Of a DNA stretch of 64,000 nt, positions 35,937-43,335 are shown piece by piece (position 1 is the first letter of the stretch; each line of letters starts with the position of its first letter). The stretch lies in the NCBI RefSeq assembly GCF_036077095.1, contig NZ_CP107960.1, positions 4,278,001 through 4,342,000 of the forward strand. The letters run 5' to 3'. Source of the DNA: Streptomyces sp. NBC_00376. GTDB taxonomy: Bacteria > Actinomycetota > Actinomycetes > Streptomycetales > Streptomycetaceae. The translations under genes and the position numbers were made by a program. The notes beneath the pieces are model-generated. The model made no database searches. It was not told the DNA's origin and saw only the letters and a program-made list of their open reading frames with translations.

Positions 35937-36514
35937 GAGCGCTCGTTCCTTTCCGTTGAACGCCGAGGGTCCACATCACACCACGTGCGAGTTGCTGTAC
36001 GTGATCATCACTTCACTGTGCGTACATGCTCTTCGAATCTGCGGTACGGGTGGGTCGTCGGTACCGAGCATGGGCCGAGCCGAGTCGAGCAGGTGCGAGA
36101 CGGGTCCGGACCGACAGGTCCGGACAAGCGCGGCGAGGGGCAGCGCGCATGTCGCGCCTGCCGAACCAAGGTGCAAACCCCGCCACTCGGGGGTGGGTGC
36201 GTGGCCGTCACTGGAGAGGACGTCCGGGCCCGCTGCCGGGTTCCGGGGCGATCGGAACTGCCCCTGGCCTTCATCGATTACGTACCCAGCATGCCCGAAA
36301 TGACGCTCCTCCGGGACTTCACCCCGAGAACACCCCCTGTTCGAGCACACCCAGTCGACCGTAAATAGTTACCCACGGGTGCGTTTTTTGGCCAACTTGA
36401 CGGCCACTCTGACACCATAAATCCCGTGGTGACAATGCTGGACATCGCCTCACTTGTGCGTGTACATGTGGTGCACGTGTACATGCGGATGCCCTGATAG
36501 CGACGCAGAATGAC
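35937..36514. other. Divergent intergenic region
   Basis: About 580 bp between the minus-strand Prim-Pol-like gene and the plus-strand phosphatase gene, so it should contain both promoters. A plus-strand frame of about 57 codons starting GTG 36201 (VAVTGEDVRARCRVPGRSE onward, stop near 36368) has moderately Streptomyces-like third positions in its first two thirds but no clear ribosome binding site. I leave it as a possibility only. The 3' part is A+T-rich and holds the palindrome at 36462-36482. Confidence 0.35.
36462..36482. promoter_or_regulatory. Imperfect 21-bp palindrome upstream of the PP2C gene
   Basis: GTACATGTG (36462-36470) and CACGTGTAC (36474-36482) form an inverted repeat with 8 of 9 positions matching and a 3-bp spacer. 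The direct repeat GTGTACATG also occurs twice here. It lies about 45 bp before the short upstream ORF and about 85 bp before ATG 36569, a position suited to an operator. Confidence 0.45.
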
Positions 36515-36527
36515 ATGGGGGTTTGCG

Positions 36528-36572
36528 ATGCTATTCGACGAAACGCACTGGTCGGAAAGTCGGCAGCCATGA
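36528..36572 (+). CDS. Possible 14-codon upstream ORF coupled to the PP2C gene
   Basis: ATG 36528 is preceded by a GGGGG tract and opens a 14-residue frame (MLFDETHWSESRQP) whose stop TGA overlaps the ATG at 36569 as ATGA. This arrangement would couple translation of the phosphatase to the leader peptide. It may be chance; only its position and the overlap support it. Confidence 0.3.
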   Translation: MLFDETHWSESRQP

Positions 36573-37960
36573 GCGCCCCACACCTCCCGAAAGTGGCTGG
36601 AATCGATCCAACAGTTCCGGTTTCAGCGCACACTGCCGGGTCTCTGTCCGAAGTGCCCTCCGCCCCCGGGGCCTTCATCCAGGACCGGCTCGCCGGCTGG
36701 ATCTCCGACCTGACCACGCTGCACGAACTCACCGAGCGGCTGGCCAGAACCAGCACGCTCGACGACGCGCTCCACGAACTCCTGGACGCCGGGGCAGCCC
36801 TGGTCGGCGCCCGCCGCGGCCTGGTCGTCTTCGAACCGTCCGACCGCCGCGGCCCCGTGTCCACCATCGGCCTCGGGCTCGCCCATGCCGAGCTCGGGCA
36901 GATCGAGACGGTTCCGCGCACCGCCACCTCCTACGGCCGGATCCTGGAAGGCCTCCCGGACACCGAAGGAGCGCTGACCACCCCCGACCTGCTGGGCGAC
37001 CCCGGTCTGGACCCCCGCCGCCGCGAAGTCGCCGCCCGGCTCGGATACGCCGCCAGCTACGCCGTACCGATCACCGCCGAGGCGACCGGCAGGCTCGGTG
37101 CCGCCGTCTGGCTGTACGACGAACCCGCCGAACCGCTGGAGCGCCAGCGCCATCTCGTCGGCCTCTACGCCGGACACGCCGGTGAACACCTGGCCAGGCT
37201 GCTGGAGCTGGAGCGGGCCAGGGCCGATGTCTCGACCGTCATGGAGGAGCTGCTGCCCGGCCGGCTGCCCCGGGTCCCCGGCGTACAACTGGCCGCCCGC
37301 CACCGCAGGGCGGCGCAGGGCGGCGGCGACTGGTACGACGCGCTGGCCCTTCCGGAGGACGCGCTCGGTCTCGCGGTGGGCTCGGTGAACGGCTCCGGGC
37401 CGAGCGCCCTGGCTGCCATGGGGCGGCTGCGGGCGGGTCTGCGGGCGTACGCGGTGATGGAGGGCGAGGATCCGGTCGCCGTGCTCTCGGACCTGGAACT
37501 GCTGCTGCGGCTGACCGAACCGGCCCGTACGGCGACCGCGCTGTTCGCGTACTGCGAACCGGCCGAGCGCAAGATCCTGCTGGCCGGCGCGGGCCACGCC
37601 CCGCCGCTCCTGATCGGCGACCGGCGCACCGAATTCATCGAGACCTCGGTCTCCGCGCCGCTGGGCATGCTCGCCTGCTGGGAGGCGCCCAGCGTGGAGA
37701 TCGTCCCGGCGCCCGGCGAGACCGTACTGCTCTACACCGACGGGCTGCTGCGCCGCACCGGCGTCTCGACGGACCGGGCGTTCGCGCGGCTCCACTCGGC
37801 GGCCGCGTCCGTACCGAAGGCGATGCGCCACGACGCCGGAGCCGTCGCCGACCATGTGCTGCGCACCGTGCTGCCGGACGGGCTCGACCGGAGCGACCAC
37901 GCTCCCGATCCCGGTGACAGCGCCGAGGACGTGGTCGTACTGGCCGCGCATTTCGACTGA
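36569..37960 (+). CDS. GAF-SpoIIE (PP2C) phosphatase-like protein with altered metal site
   Basis: About 463 residues from ATG 36569 (481 from ATG 36515). A GAF domain (about 45-200, with LHELTERLARTSTLDDALHELLDAG) precedes a SpoIIE-type PP2C domain (about 225-460). The GGDWYD, AGAGHAPPLLIGD, LLYTDGLLRR and EDVVVLAAHF motifs are recognisable. The usual VGDVxGHG metal motif reads VGSVNGSG, with the metal-binding Asp replaced by Ser and the His lost. Active family members dephosphorylate anti-anti-sigma factors in partner-switching modules; this one may be weak or inactive. The start choice is uncertain because of the overlapping upstream ORF. Confidence 0.8.
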   Translation: MSAPHLPKVAGIDPTVPVSAHTAGSLSEVPSAPGAFIQDRLAGWISDLTTLHELTERLARTSTLDDALHELLDAGAALVGARRGLVVFEPSDRRGPVSTIGLGLAHAELGQIETVPRTATSYGRILEGLPDTEGALTTPDLLGDPGLDPRRREVAARLGYAASYAVPITAEATGRLGAAVWLYDEPAEPLERQRHLVGLYAGHAGEHLARLLELERARADVSTVMEELLPGRLPRVPGVQLAARHRRAAQGGGDWYDALALPEDALGLAVGSVNGSGPSALAAMGRLRAGLRAYAVMEGEDPVAVLSDLELLLRLTEPARTATALFAYCEPAERKILLAGAGHAPPLLIGDRRTEFIETSVSAPLGMLACWEAPSVEIVPAPGETVLLYTDGLLRRTGVSTDRAFARLHSAAASVPKAMRHDAGAVADHVLRTVLPDGLDRSDHAPDPGDSAEDVVVLAAHFD

Positions 37961-38099
37961 GCGACACCAGGTCTCGCGGGGTTCCCCGCCCCGTCCGCCT
38001 GCCCCGGTCCGGCCATGTAACAGGTCTTCCGGCCCTGTGCCCCTTCCGTACGCCCGTACGATGGACGGGGTCCAGTGTCGTATCAAGGAGAGACAAATC

Positions 38100-39563
38100 G
38101 TGGCTGAGGAGCTCACCCCGGAGAACCCGGAGACCGAGGAAGAAGAGACGGTCAAGCAGCGGAAGAACGGCCTGTACCCGGGCGTCTCCGATGAACTCGC
38201 CGCGAACATGAAGTCCGGTTGGGCCGATACCGAACTGCACGGCCTCGAACCGATCGCCCAGGCCGTGCACACGGCCGCCCGCCGCGCCGCGCTCTCCGCG
38301 CGCTTCCCCGGTGAGCGGCTGGTCATTCCCGCGGGCAACCTGAAGACCCGCTCCAATGACACCGAGTACGCCTTCCGCGCCTCCACCGAGTACGCGTACC
38401 TCACCGGCGACCAGACCCAGGACGGCGTCCTCGTCCTGGAGCCGACCGAGGACGGTCACGAGGCGACCATCCACCTGCTGCCGCGCTCCGACCGCGAGAA
38501 CGGCGAGTTCTGGCTCGACGGCCAGGGCGAGCTGTGGGTCGGCCGCCGCCACTCCCTCGCCGAGGCCGAGCAGCTGCTGGGCATCCCGGCGAAGGACGTG
38601 CGCAAGCTCCCCGCAGCGCTGACCGAGGCCACCGGCCCGGTCCGCAACGTCCGCGGCCACGACGCCGGCATCGAGGCCGCGCTGACCGACAAGGTCACCG
38701 CGGAGCGCGACGAGGAGCTGCGCGTCTTCCTGTCCGAGGCCCGGCTGGTCAAGGACGCCTTCGAGATCGCCGAGCTGGAGAAGGCCTGCGACGCCACCGC
38801 GCGCGGCTTCGAGGACGTCGTCAAGGTCCTCGACAAGGCCGAGGCGACGAGCGAGCGCTACATCGAGGGCACCTTCTTCCTGCGTGCCCGCATCGAGGGC
38901 AACGACATCGGCTACGGCTCGATCTGCGCGGCCGGCCCGCACGCCACCACCCTGCACTGGGTGCGCAACGACGGACCGGTGCGCTCCGGCGAGCTGCTGC
39001 TGCTCGACGCCGGCGTGGAGACCAACGACCTCTACACCGCCGACGTGACCCGCACCCTTCCGATCAACGGCACGTTCACGCCGGTGCAGCGGAAGATCTA
39101 CGACGCGGTGTACGAGGCGCAGGAGGCGGGCATCGCCGCCGTCAAGCCCGGCGCCGCCTACCGCGACTTCCACGACGCCGCGCAGCGGGTGCTCACCGAG
39201 AAGCTCGTCGAGTGGGGCCTGCTGGGCGACCTGACCGTGGACAAGGTCCTGGAGCTGGGGCTCCAGCGCCGCTGGACGCTGCACGGCACCGGTCACATGC
39301 TCGGCATGGACGTCCACGACTGCGCCGCCGCGCGCACCGAGGCGTACGTCGACGGAACGCTGGAGCCGGGCGTCTGCCTCACGGTCGAGCCCGGTCTGTA
39401 CTTCCAGACCGACGACCTGACCGTGCCGGAGGAGTACCGGGGCATCGGCGTCCGGATCGAGGACGACATCCTCGTCACCGAGGACGGCAACCGGAACCTC
39501 TCCGACAAGCTGCCGCGCCGGTCCGACGAGGTCGAGGAGTGGATGGCCCGGCTCAAGGGCTGA
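38100..39563 (+). CDS. pepP: Xaa-Pro aminopeptidase (aminopeptidase P, M24B)
   Basis: This 487-residue protein has an N-terminal AMP_N domain (about 60-200: TEYAFRASTEYAYLTGDQTQDGVLVLEP) and a C-terminal pita-bread metallopeptidase domain. Metal ligands are visible: LLLDAGVETNDLYTADVTRT (two Asp), HGTGHMLGMDVHD (His), LTVEPGLYF (Glu) and IRIEDD-like VRIEDDILV (Glu). It releases N-terminal residues preceding Pro and needs two Mn2+. The start is GTG 38100, preceded by AAGGAGAG. A perfect 17-bp hairpin follows 50 bp after the stop. Confidence 0.95.
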   Translation: MAEELTPENPETEEEETVKQRKNGLYPGVSDELAANMKSGWADTELHGLEPIAQAVHTAARRAALSARFPGERLVIPAGNLKTRSNDTEYAFRASTEYAYLTGDQTQDGVLVLEPTEDGHEATIHLLPRSDRENGEFWLDGQGELWVGRRHSLAEAEQLLGIPAKDVRKLPAALTEATGPVRNVRGHDAGIEAALTDKVTAERDEELRVFLSEARLVKDAFEIAELEKACDATARGFEDVVKVLDKAEATSERYIEGTFFLRARIEGNDIGYGSICAAGPHATTLHWVRNDGPVRSGELLLLDAGVETNDLYTADVTRTLPINGTFTPVQRKIYDAVYEAQEAGIAAVKPGAAYRDFHDAAQRVLTEKLVEWGLLGDLTVDKVLELGLQRRWTLHGTGHMLGMDVHDCAAARTEAYVDGTLEPGVCLTVEPGLYFQTDDLTVPEEYRGIGVRIEDDILVTEDGNRNLSDKLPRRSDEVEEWMARLKG

Positions 39564-39613
39564 TCCGGAACATCCGGCCCGGCCTTCCGGGCCGACAGGC
39601 CGCAGAACCCGGC

Positions 39614-39655
39614 GAAGGACGCCCTGCTCAGGACACCATGAGCAGGGCGTCCTTC
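39614..39655. terminator. 17-bp bidirectional terminator overlapping the end of the convergent gene
   Basis: GAAGGACGCCCTGCTCA (39614-39630) pairs perfectly with TGAGCAGGGCGTCCTTC (39639-39655) over an 8-nt loop. It serves pepP from the left. Its right arm lies inside the last codons (KDALLM) of the minus-strand ATPase gene, so the hairpin also encodes protein. Confidence 0.8.
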
Positions 39656-40173
39656 CGCCATTTCAGGACCTTGTCGAAGCTGACGACGGCGCCGCGGCCG
39701 GGGCGGTTGCCGAAGTGCACGTGGTCGGCGAGCTGCTCGATCAGACACAGCCCCCGGCCGTCCTCGGCGCCGAGCGGCGGGTACTGCCGGGGTCCGTAGT
39801 TCTGCGCCGTCGTACGAAGGGGGCTCCGGGCGGGGAAGCCGGGCCCCGAATCGGTGACCTCGATACGGCACTTCTCGCCGTCCAGATAGGCGGTGACCCG
39901 GTACTGCGCCGAGTCGGCGCCGGGCAGCTCGTCCCACACGTCCCACGGATCCCGGCTGCCGAACTGGTCGCCCTGGCCCTCCCGGTCCTCATGGACGCCG
40001 TGGTCACCGCCGTGCTCGACGGCGTTCGCGCAGGCCTCGCTGAGTGCGAGCGACAGGTCGAAGGAGATGTCCGGGTCCACGCCCGCGGTCTCCATGGTGC
40101 CCAGCAGGAAGCGGCGGGCGAGCGGAACGCTCGCAGCCTCGCGCCGCAGATGGAGGGACCACCAGATGCTCAT
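39628..40173 (-). CDS. Anti-sigma-type ATP-binding (HATPase_c) regulatory protein
   Basis: This 181-residue GHKL ATPase of the RsbW/SpoIIAB type has N box LSLALSEACANAVEHGGDHG, an Asp box IEVTDSGPGFP and the G2 region DGRGLCLIEQLADHVHFGN. An insert of about 35 acidic residues (HEDREGQGDQFGSRDPWDVWDE) separates the N box from the next strand, longer than usual. GGAGG 7 nt upstream supports ATG 40173. It converges with pepP. A partner phosphatase or sigma factor is not adjacent; the PP2C-like protein at 36569 is 2 kb away. Confidence 0.85.
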   Translation of the reverse strand: MSIWWSLHLRREAASVPLARRFLLGTMETAGVDPDISFDLSLALSEACANAVEHGGDHGVHEDREGQGDQFGSRDPWDVWDELPGADSAQYRVTAYLDGEKCRIEVTDSGPGFPARSPLRTTAQNYGPRQYPPLGAEDGRGLCLIEQLADHVHFGNRPGRGAVVSFDKVLKWRKDALLMVS

Positions 40174-40349
40174 GCTCCAGCCTCCTGGCTGCGGCTCGAC
40201 ATACCGATACCTATTGCCGCGCAGCGCCGTTCGTAAGCGCAGACCGGATGTGAGACCGCTCATTCGGCGGATACCAGCTCCACGTGCGCCCGTGTATGCC
40301 CGCCGTACACCGCGCGAGTCCGATCCGGCAGACATGCTCCACCCGGCAT

Positions 40350-40363
40350 GTTCCACGTGGAAC
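40350..40363. promoter_or_regulatory. parS-like palindrome in divergent intergenic region
   Basis: GTTCCACGTGGAAC is a perfect 14-bp palindrome differing from the Streptomyces parS consensus GTTTCACGTGAAAC at one symmetric position per arm. Several half-site-like GTTCC repeats flank it (about 40363, 40378, 40404). It lies in the 307-bp gap between the divergent ATPase gene (40173) and the membrane-protein gene (40481). It may bind ParB or be a local operator. Confidence 0.55.
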
Positions 40364-40480
40364 GTTCCGCCTGGCACGTTCCACCGGTACGTACCCACCG
40401 GCTCGTTCCAATCGGACGGAAGGCGACCTTCCGGACCTGCCGTACGGAACCCGGGGGCCCGGTGCGATGATGACCCCGCC

Positions 40481-41284
40481 ATGTCTATGCCGGTCGCACG
40501 CGCCGGAGCCGGTCTGCGGCTCCTGAGGACCGCGGTGTTCGCCGCGGTCTGTGTCGCGCTGTCCGCGGCCGGTCACACGCTGGCCTCCTGTGCGCCCGTC
40601 CCCTGGTGGACCCTGCTCGCCGGATTCCTGGGGATGTCCGCGGTGGCGGCACCGCTCGCCGGACGCGAGCGTTCACTGCCGTCCATCGCCGCCGCGCTGG
40701 CGGGTGGACAGATCGCCCTGCACGCCCTGTTCGGCATGGGCACGCACGGCACCCCGGCGAACGCCGCGGCGGGCGACGACTCGTTGATCCGGTTCGCGGC
40801 AAGCCTCGTGTGCGGAGCCGGTCCGGCGCAGCTGAGCGCCGCCGAGGCGCACCGCATCGTCACCACCGCGGGCATCGACCCGGCAACGGTGGCGGGCGGC
40901 GGCCATCAGCACCTGGCCGCCTCGTCCGGTGCGGATCCGACCACGCTCGCCGCCCTGCTGCCCGACCTGCCCATGCTGCTCGGCCACTTGCTGGCCGCGG
41001 TGGCCACGGGCTGGCTGCTGCGCCGCGGCGAGATCGCCCTGTTCCGGCTGGTCCGGCTGTCCGCGCACGGCGCCCAGCAGATCGCGGCCGGGGCCCGGCT
41101 GCGCGCGCTGCGCGCCGCGCTCGCCCTGGTCGCCGCCCTGCGCGCCGGGCTTCCCGGCGGCCCGACGACCGGGCCGCGCACCTTCCGTACGGCGGTCGAC
41201 GCCCCGGCCCCCGCCACCGGGGACCCGTTGCAGCACCTGGTGATCAGGCGCGGTCCGCCACTCGCGTACGCACTCGCAGCCTGA
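40481..41284 (+). CDS. Integral membrane protein at the head of the copper cluster
   Basis: This 267-residue protein has about four to five hydrophobic helices (LLRTAVFAAVCVALSAAGHTLA, WWTLLAGFLGMSAVAAPLAG, LLPDLPMLLGHLLAAVATGWLL, LRALRAALALVAALRAG). A His-containing central loop (TVAGGGHQHLAASSG) and scattered His/Met residues (HALFGMGTHG) could bind copper. It precedes ycnI and the sco operon in the same direction (149-bp gap), and this neighbourhood suggests a role in copper trafficking. The fold is not recognised. Confidence 0.78.
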   Translation: MSMPVARAGAGLRLLRTAVFAAVCVALSAAGHTLASCAPVPWWTLLAGFLGMSAVAAPLAGRERSLPSIAAALAGGQIALHALFGMGTHGTPANAAAGDDSLIRFAASLVCGAGPAQLSAAEAHRIVTTAGIDPATVAGGGHQHLAASSGADPTTLAALLPDLPMLLGHLLAAVATGWLLRRGEIALFRLVRLSAHGAQQIAAGARLRALRAALALVAALRAGLPGGPTTGPRTFRTAVDAPAPATGDPLQHLVIRRGPPLAYALAA

Positions 41285-41432
41285 CGCGACACCTCCACCC
41301 GGCACACGGACCACTCGGTTCCGTACCCGGTCGGCGCATGCCCGCCGTTCGAATGGGAGAGGTGTCGTGATGCCGGCGCGCACCCGCGCGCCGCACCACC
41401 TTCCTTCGTGCTTCCGTGGAGTGATACCTGCC

Positions 41433-42176
41433 ATGAACGTTTCCCGCATCGCCCTCGCCGGCGGCGTCGCCGCTTCCACCGTCCTGATCCTCGCCGGGAC
41501 CGCCTCCGCGCACGTCAGCGTGCAGCCGCAGGGCGAAGCCGCCAAGGGCGGTTACGCCACCGTCAACTTCAAGGTCCCCAACGAGCGCGACGACGCCGCG
41601 ACGACCAAGGTCGAGGTCAACTTCCCGACCGACCACCCGCTGGCCTCCGTCCAGCCGCAGGCCGTCCCCGGCTGGGACATCGAGGTCACCCGGAGCAAGC
41701 TGGCCAAGCCGATGGAGATGCACGGCCAGAAGATCAACGAGGCCGTCTCCAAGGTCACCTGGACCGCCACGGGCGACAAGGACGAGCGCGGCATCCGCCC
41801 CGGCCGGTTCCAGCAGTTCCCGCTCTCCATCGGCCAGCTCCCCGAGGACGCCGACCAGCTGGTGTTCAAGGCCATCCAGACGTACGACAACAAGGAAGTC
41901 GTCCGCTGGATCGAGGAGCAGAAGAAGGGCGCCGAGGAGCCCGAGAGCCCGGCGCCGGTCCTCGCCCTGACCGCACCCGCCACCGGCGAGCACGGCGCGG
42001 CCGCCGACGCCAAGAGCGCCGACGCCGGTGCTCAGGCTGCGGACAAGGAGACGACGGCCGCTTCGGACGCGTCCGACAGCGACACCACGGCCCGTGTCCT
42101 CGGCATCGTCGGCATCGTCATCGGCGTGGCCGGAGTGGCCTTCGGGCTCCTCGCCGGCCGCCGCCGCACCGCCTGA
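41433..42176 (+). CDS. YcnI/DUF1775 copper-binding membrane-anchored protein
   Basis: This 247-residue protein has a signal peptide ending TASAHVSVQP, which leaves His as the first mature residue, the conserved feature of the YcnI family whose N-terminal His helps bind Cu(II). The beta-rich DUF1775 domain (about 27-160) contains VPNERDDAATTKVEVNFPTDHPLASV and VTWTATG. A Ser/Ala/Asp spacer and a C-terminal membrane helix (VLGIVGIVIGVAGVAFGLLAG) with RRRTA anchor it outside the cell. It is followed 45 bp later by sco. Confidence 0.9.
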   Translation: MNVSRIALAGGVAASTVLILAGTASAHVSVQPQGEAAKGGYATVNFKVPNERDDAATTKVEVNFPTDHPLASVQPQAVPGWDIEVTRSKLAKPMEMHGQKINEAVSKVTWTATGDKDERGIRPGRFQQFPLSIGQLPEDADQLVFKAIQTYDNKEVVRWIEEQKKGAEEPESPAPVLALTAPATGEHGAAADAKSADAGAQAADKETTAASDASDSDTTARVLGIVGIVIGVAGVAFGLLAGRRRTA

Positions 42177-42221
42177 TCCACCGCACCACTCGTATCACCG
42201 ACCCTCAGGAACCAGTGCTCC

Positions 42222-42875
42222 ATGACTAAGAAAACGGTGCTGGCCGCGGCGTTCGTCGCCGCGGCCGCGCTCACCCTGTCCGCCTGCGGCAGCAACGACG
42301 ACAACGCCAAGAAGCCCATCGCCGACGTATCGGTCGAGGCCAAGACCAAGGCCGCGACCGTCCTGGACCAGCCGTTCACCAAGCCGAACCTGGTCCTCAC
42401 CGACACCCACGGCAAGAAGTACGACCTCCGGGAGCAGACCAAGGGCAAGCCGACCCTGATCTACTTCGGCTACACCAACTGCCCCGACGTCTGCCCGCTC
42501 ATCATGAGCAACATCGCCATCGCCAAGAAGGCGCTGCCCAAGGCCGACCAGGACAAGCTCCAGGTCATCTTCGTGACCACCGACCCCGAGCGGGACACCC
42601 CGTCCTCGCTCGGCACCTGGCTCAAGTCCCAGGACGCCTCCTTCATCGGCCTCACCGGCGACTTCCCGACCATCCAGGCGGGCGCACGCCAGATCGGCAT
42701 CGGCATCGACGCCCCGAAGAAGGAGAAGGACGGCACGGTCGTCTCGATGCACGGGTCCCAGGTCATCGCGTTCTCGCCGAAGACCGACAAGGGTTACCTC
42801 GTCTACAGCGAGGACACCTCGCCCGACGACTACACCAAGGACCTCCCCAAGATCGTCAAGGGGGAGACCCCGTGA
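42222..42875 (+). CDS. sco: Sco (SCO1/SenC) copper chaperone lipoprotein
   Basis: This 217-residue thioredoxin-fold protein has the lipobox LSACGS (Cys near residue 22) and the Cu-binding CxxxC in TNCPDVCPL; a distal His lies in SMHGSQV. Sco proteins deliver copper to the CuA site of cytochrome c oxidase. In S. lividans the homologue, encoded with ecuC and dtpA, also supplies copper to enzymes needed for hyphal development. It overlaps ecuC by 4 bp (GTGA). Confidence 0.95.
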   Translation: MTKKTVLAAAFVAAAALTLSACGSNDDNAKKPIADVSVEAKTKAATVLDQPFTKPNLVLTDTHGKKYDLREQTKGKPTLIYFGYTNCPDVCPLIMSNIAIAKKALPKADQDKLQVIFVTTDPERDTPSSLGTWLKSQDASFIGLTGDFPTIQAGARQIGIGIDAPKKEKDGTVVSMHGSQVIAFSPKTDKGYLVYSEDTSPDDYTKDLPKIVKGETP

Positions 42876-43321
42876 ACCGCCGCACCGCCCTCGTCGGCGT
42901 CGCCGCCCTCACCGCGGGGCTGACGCTGGCGGGTTGCTCGTCCTCGGACGGCAAGCCGGAGCTGAAGGTGACCGGCGCGTTCATGCCGCAGCCCGTCAGC
43001 GACATGGCGGCCGGATTCCTCGTCGTGAAGAACAGCGGCGGGGAGTCCGACCGGCTCACCTCGGTCACCAGCTCGCTCTCCGACGACATCACGATCCACG
43101 AGACGAAGAACCAGACCATGCGCATGGTGACGTCCTTCGACGTGCCCGCGGGCGGCGAGCTGGATCTGCAGCGCGGCGGAAACCACATCATGTTCATGAA
43201 ACTCAAGCAGCGGCCCACACAGGGCGACAAGGTGTCCGTGGAGCTGCACTTCGAGAAGGCCGACCCGATAAAGGTCACCCTTCCCGTGAAGGAGACCACC
43301 TACAACCCGAAGAAGCCGTGA
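42872..43321 (+). CDS. ecuC: PCuAC-type extracellular copper chaperone
   Basis: This 149-residue lipoprotein (lipobox LAGCSS) has the PCu(A)C Cu(I) motif: His in IHETKNQTMRM with Met about 10 residues on, and the second pair in GGNHIMFM, consistent with H(M)x10Mx21HxM. It accepts Cu(I) outside the membrane and passes it to Sco. GTG 42872 overlaps the sco stop. Confidence 0.94.
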   Translation: MNRRTALVGVAALTAGLTLAGCSSSDGKPELKVTGAFMPQPVSDMAAGFLVVKNSGGESDRLTSVTSSLSDDITIHETKNQTMRMVTSFDVPAGGELDLQRGGNHIMFMKLKQRPTQGDKVSVELHFEKADPIKVTLPVKETTYNPKKP

Positions 43322-43335
43322 GGGACTGACTCGTC

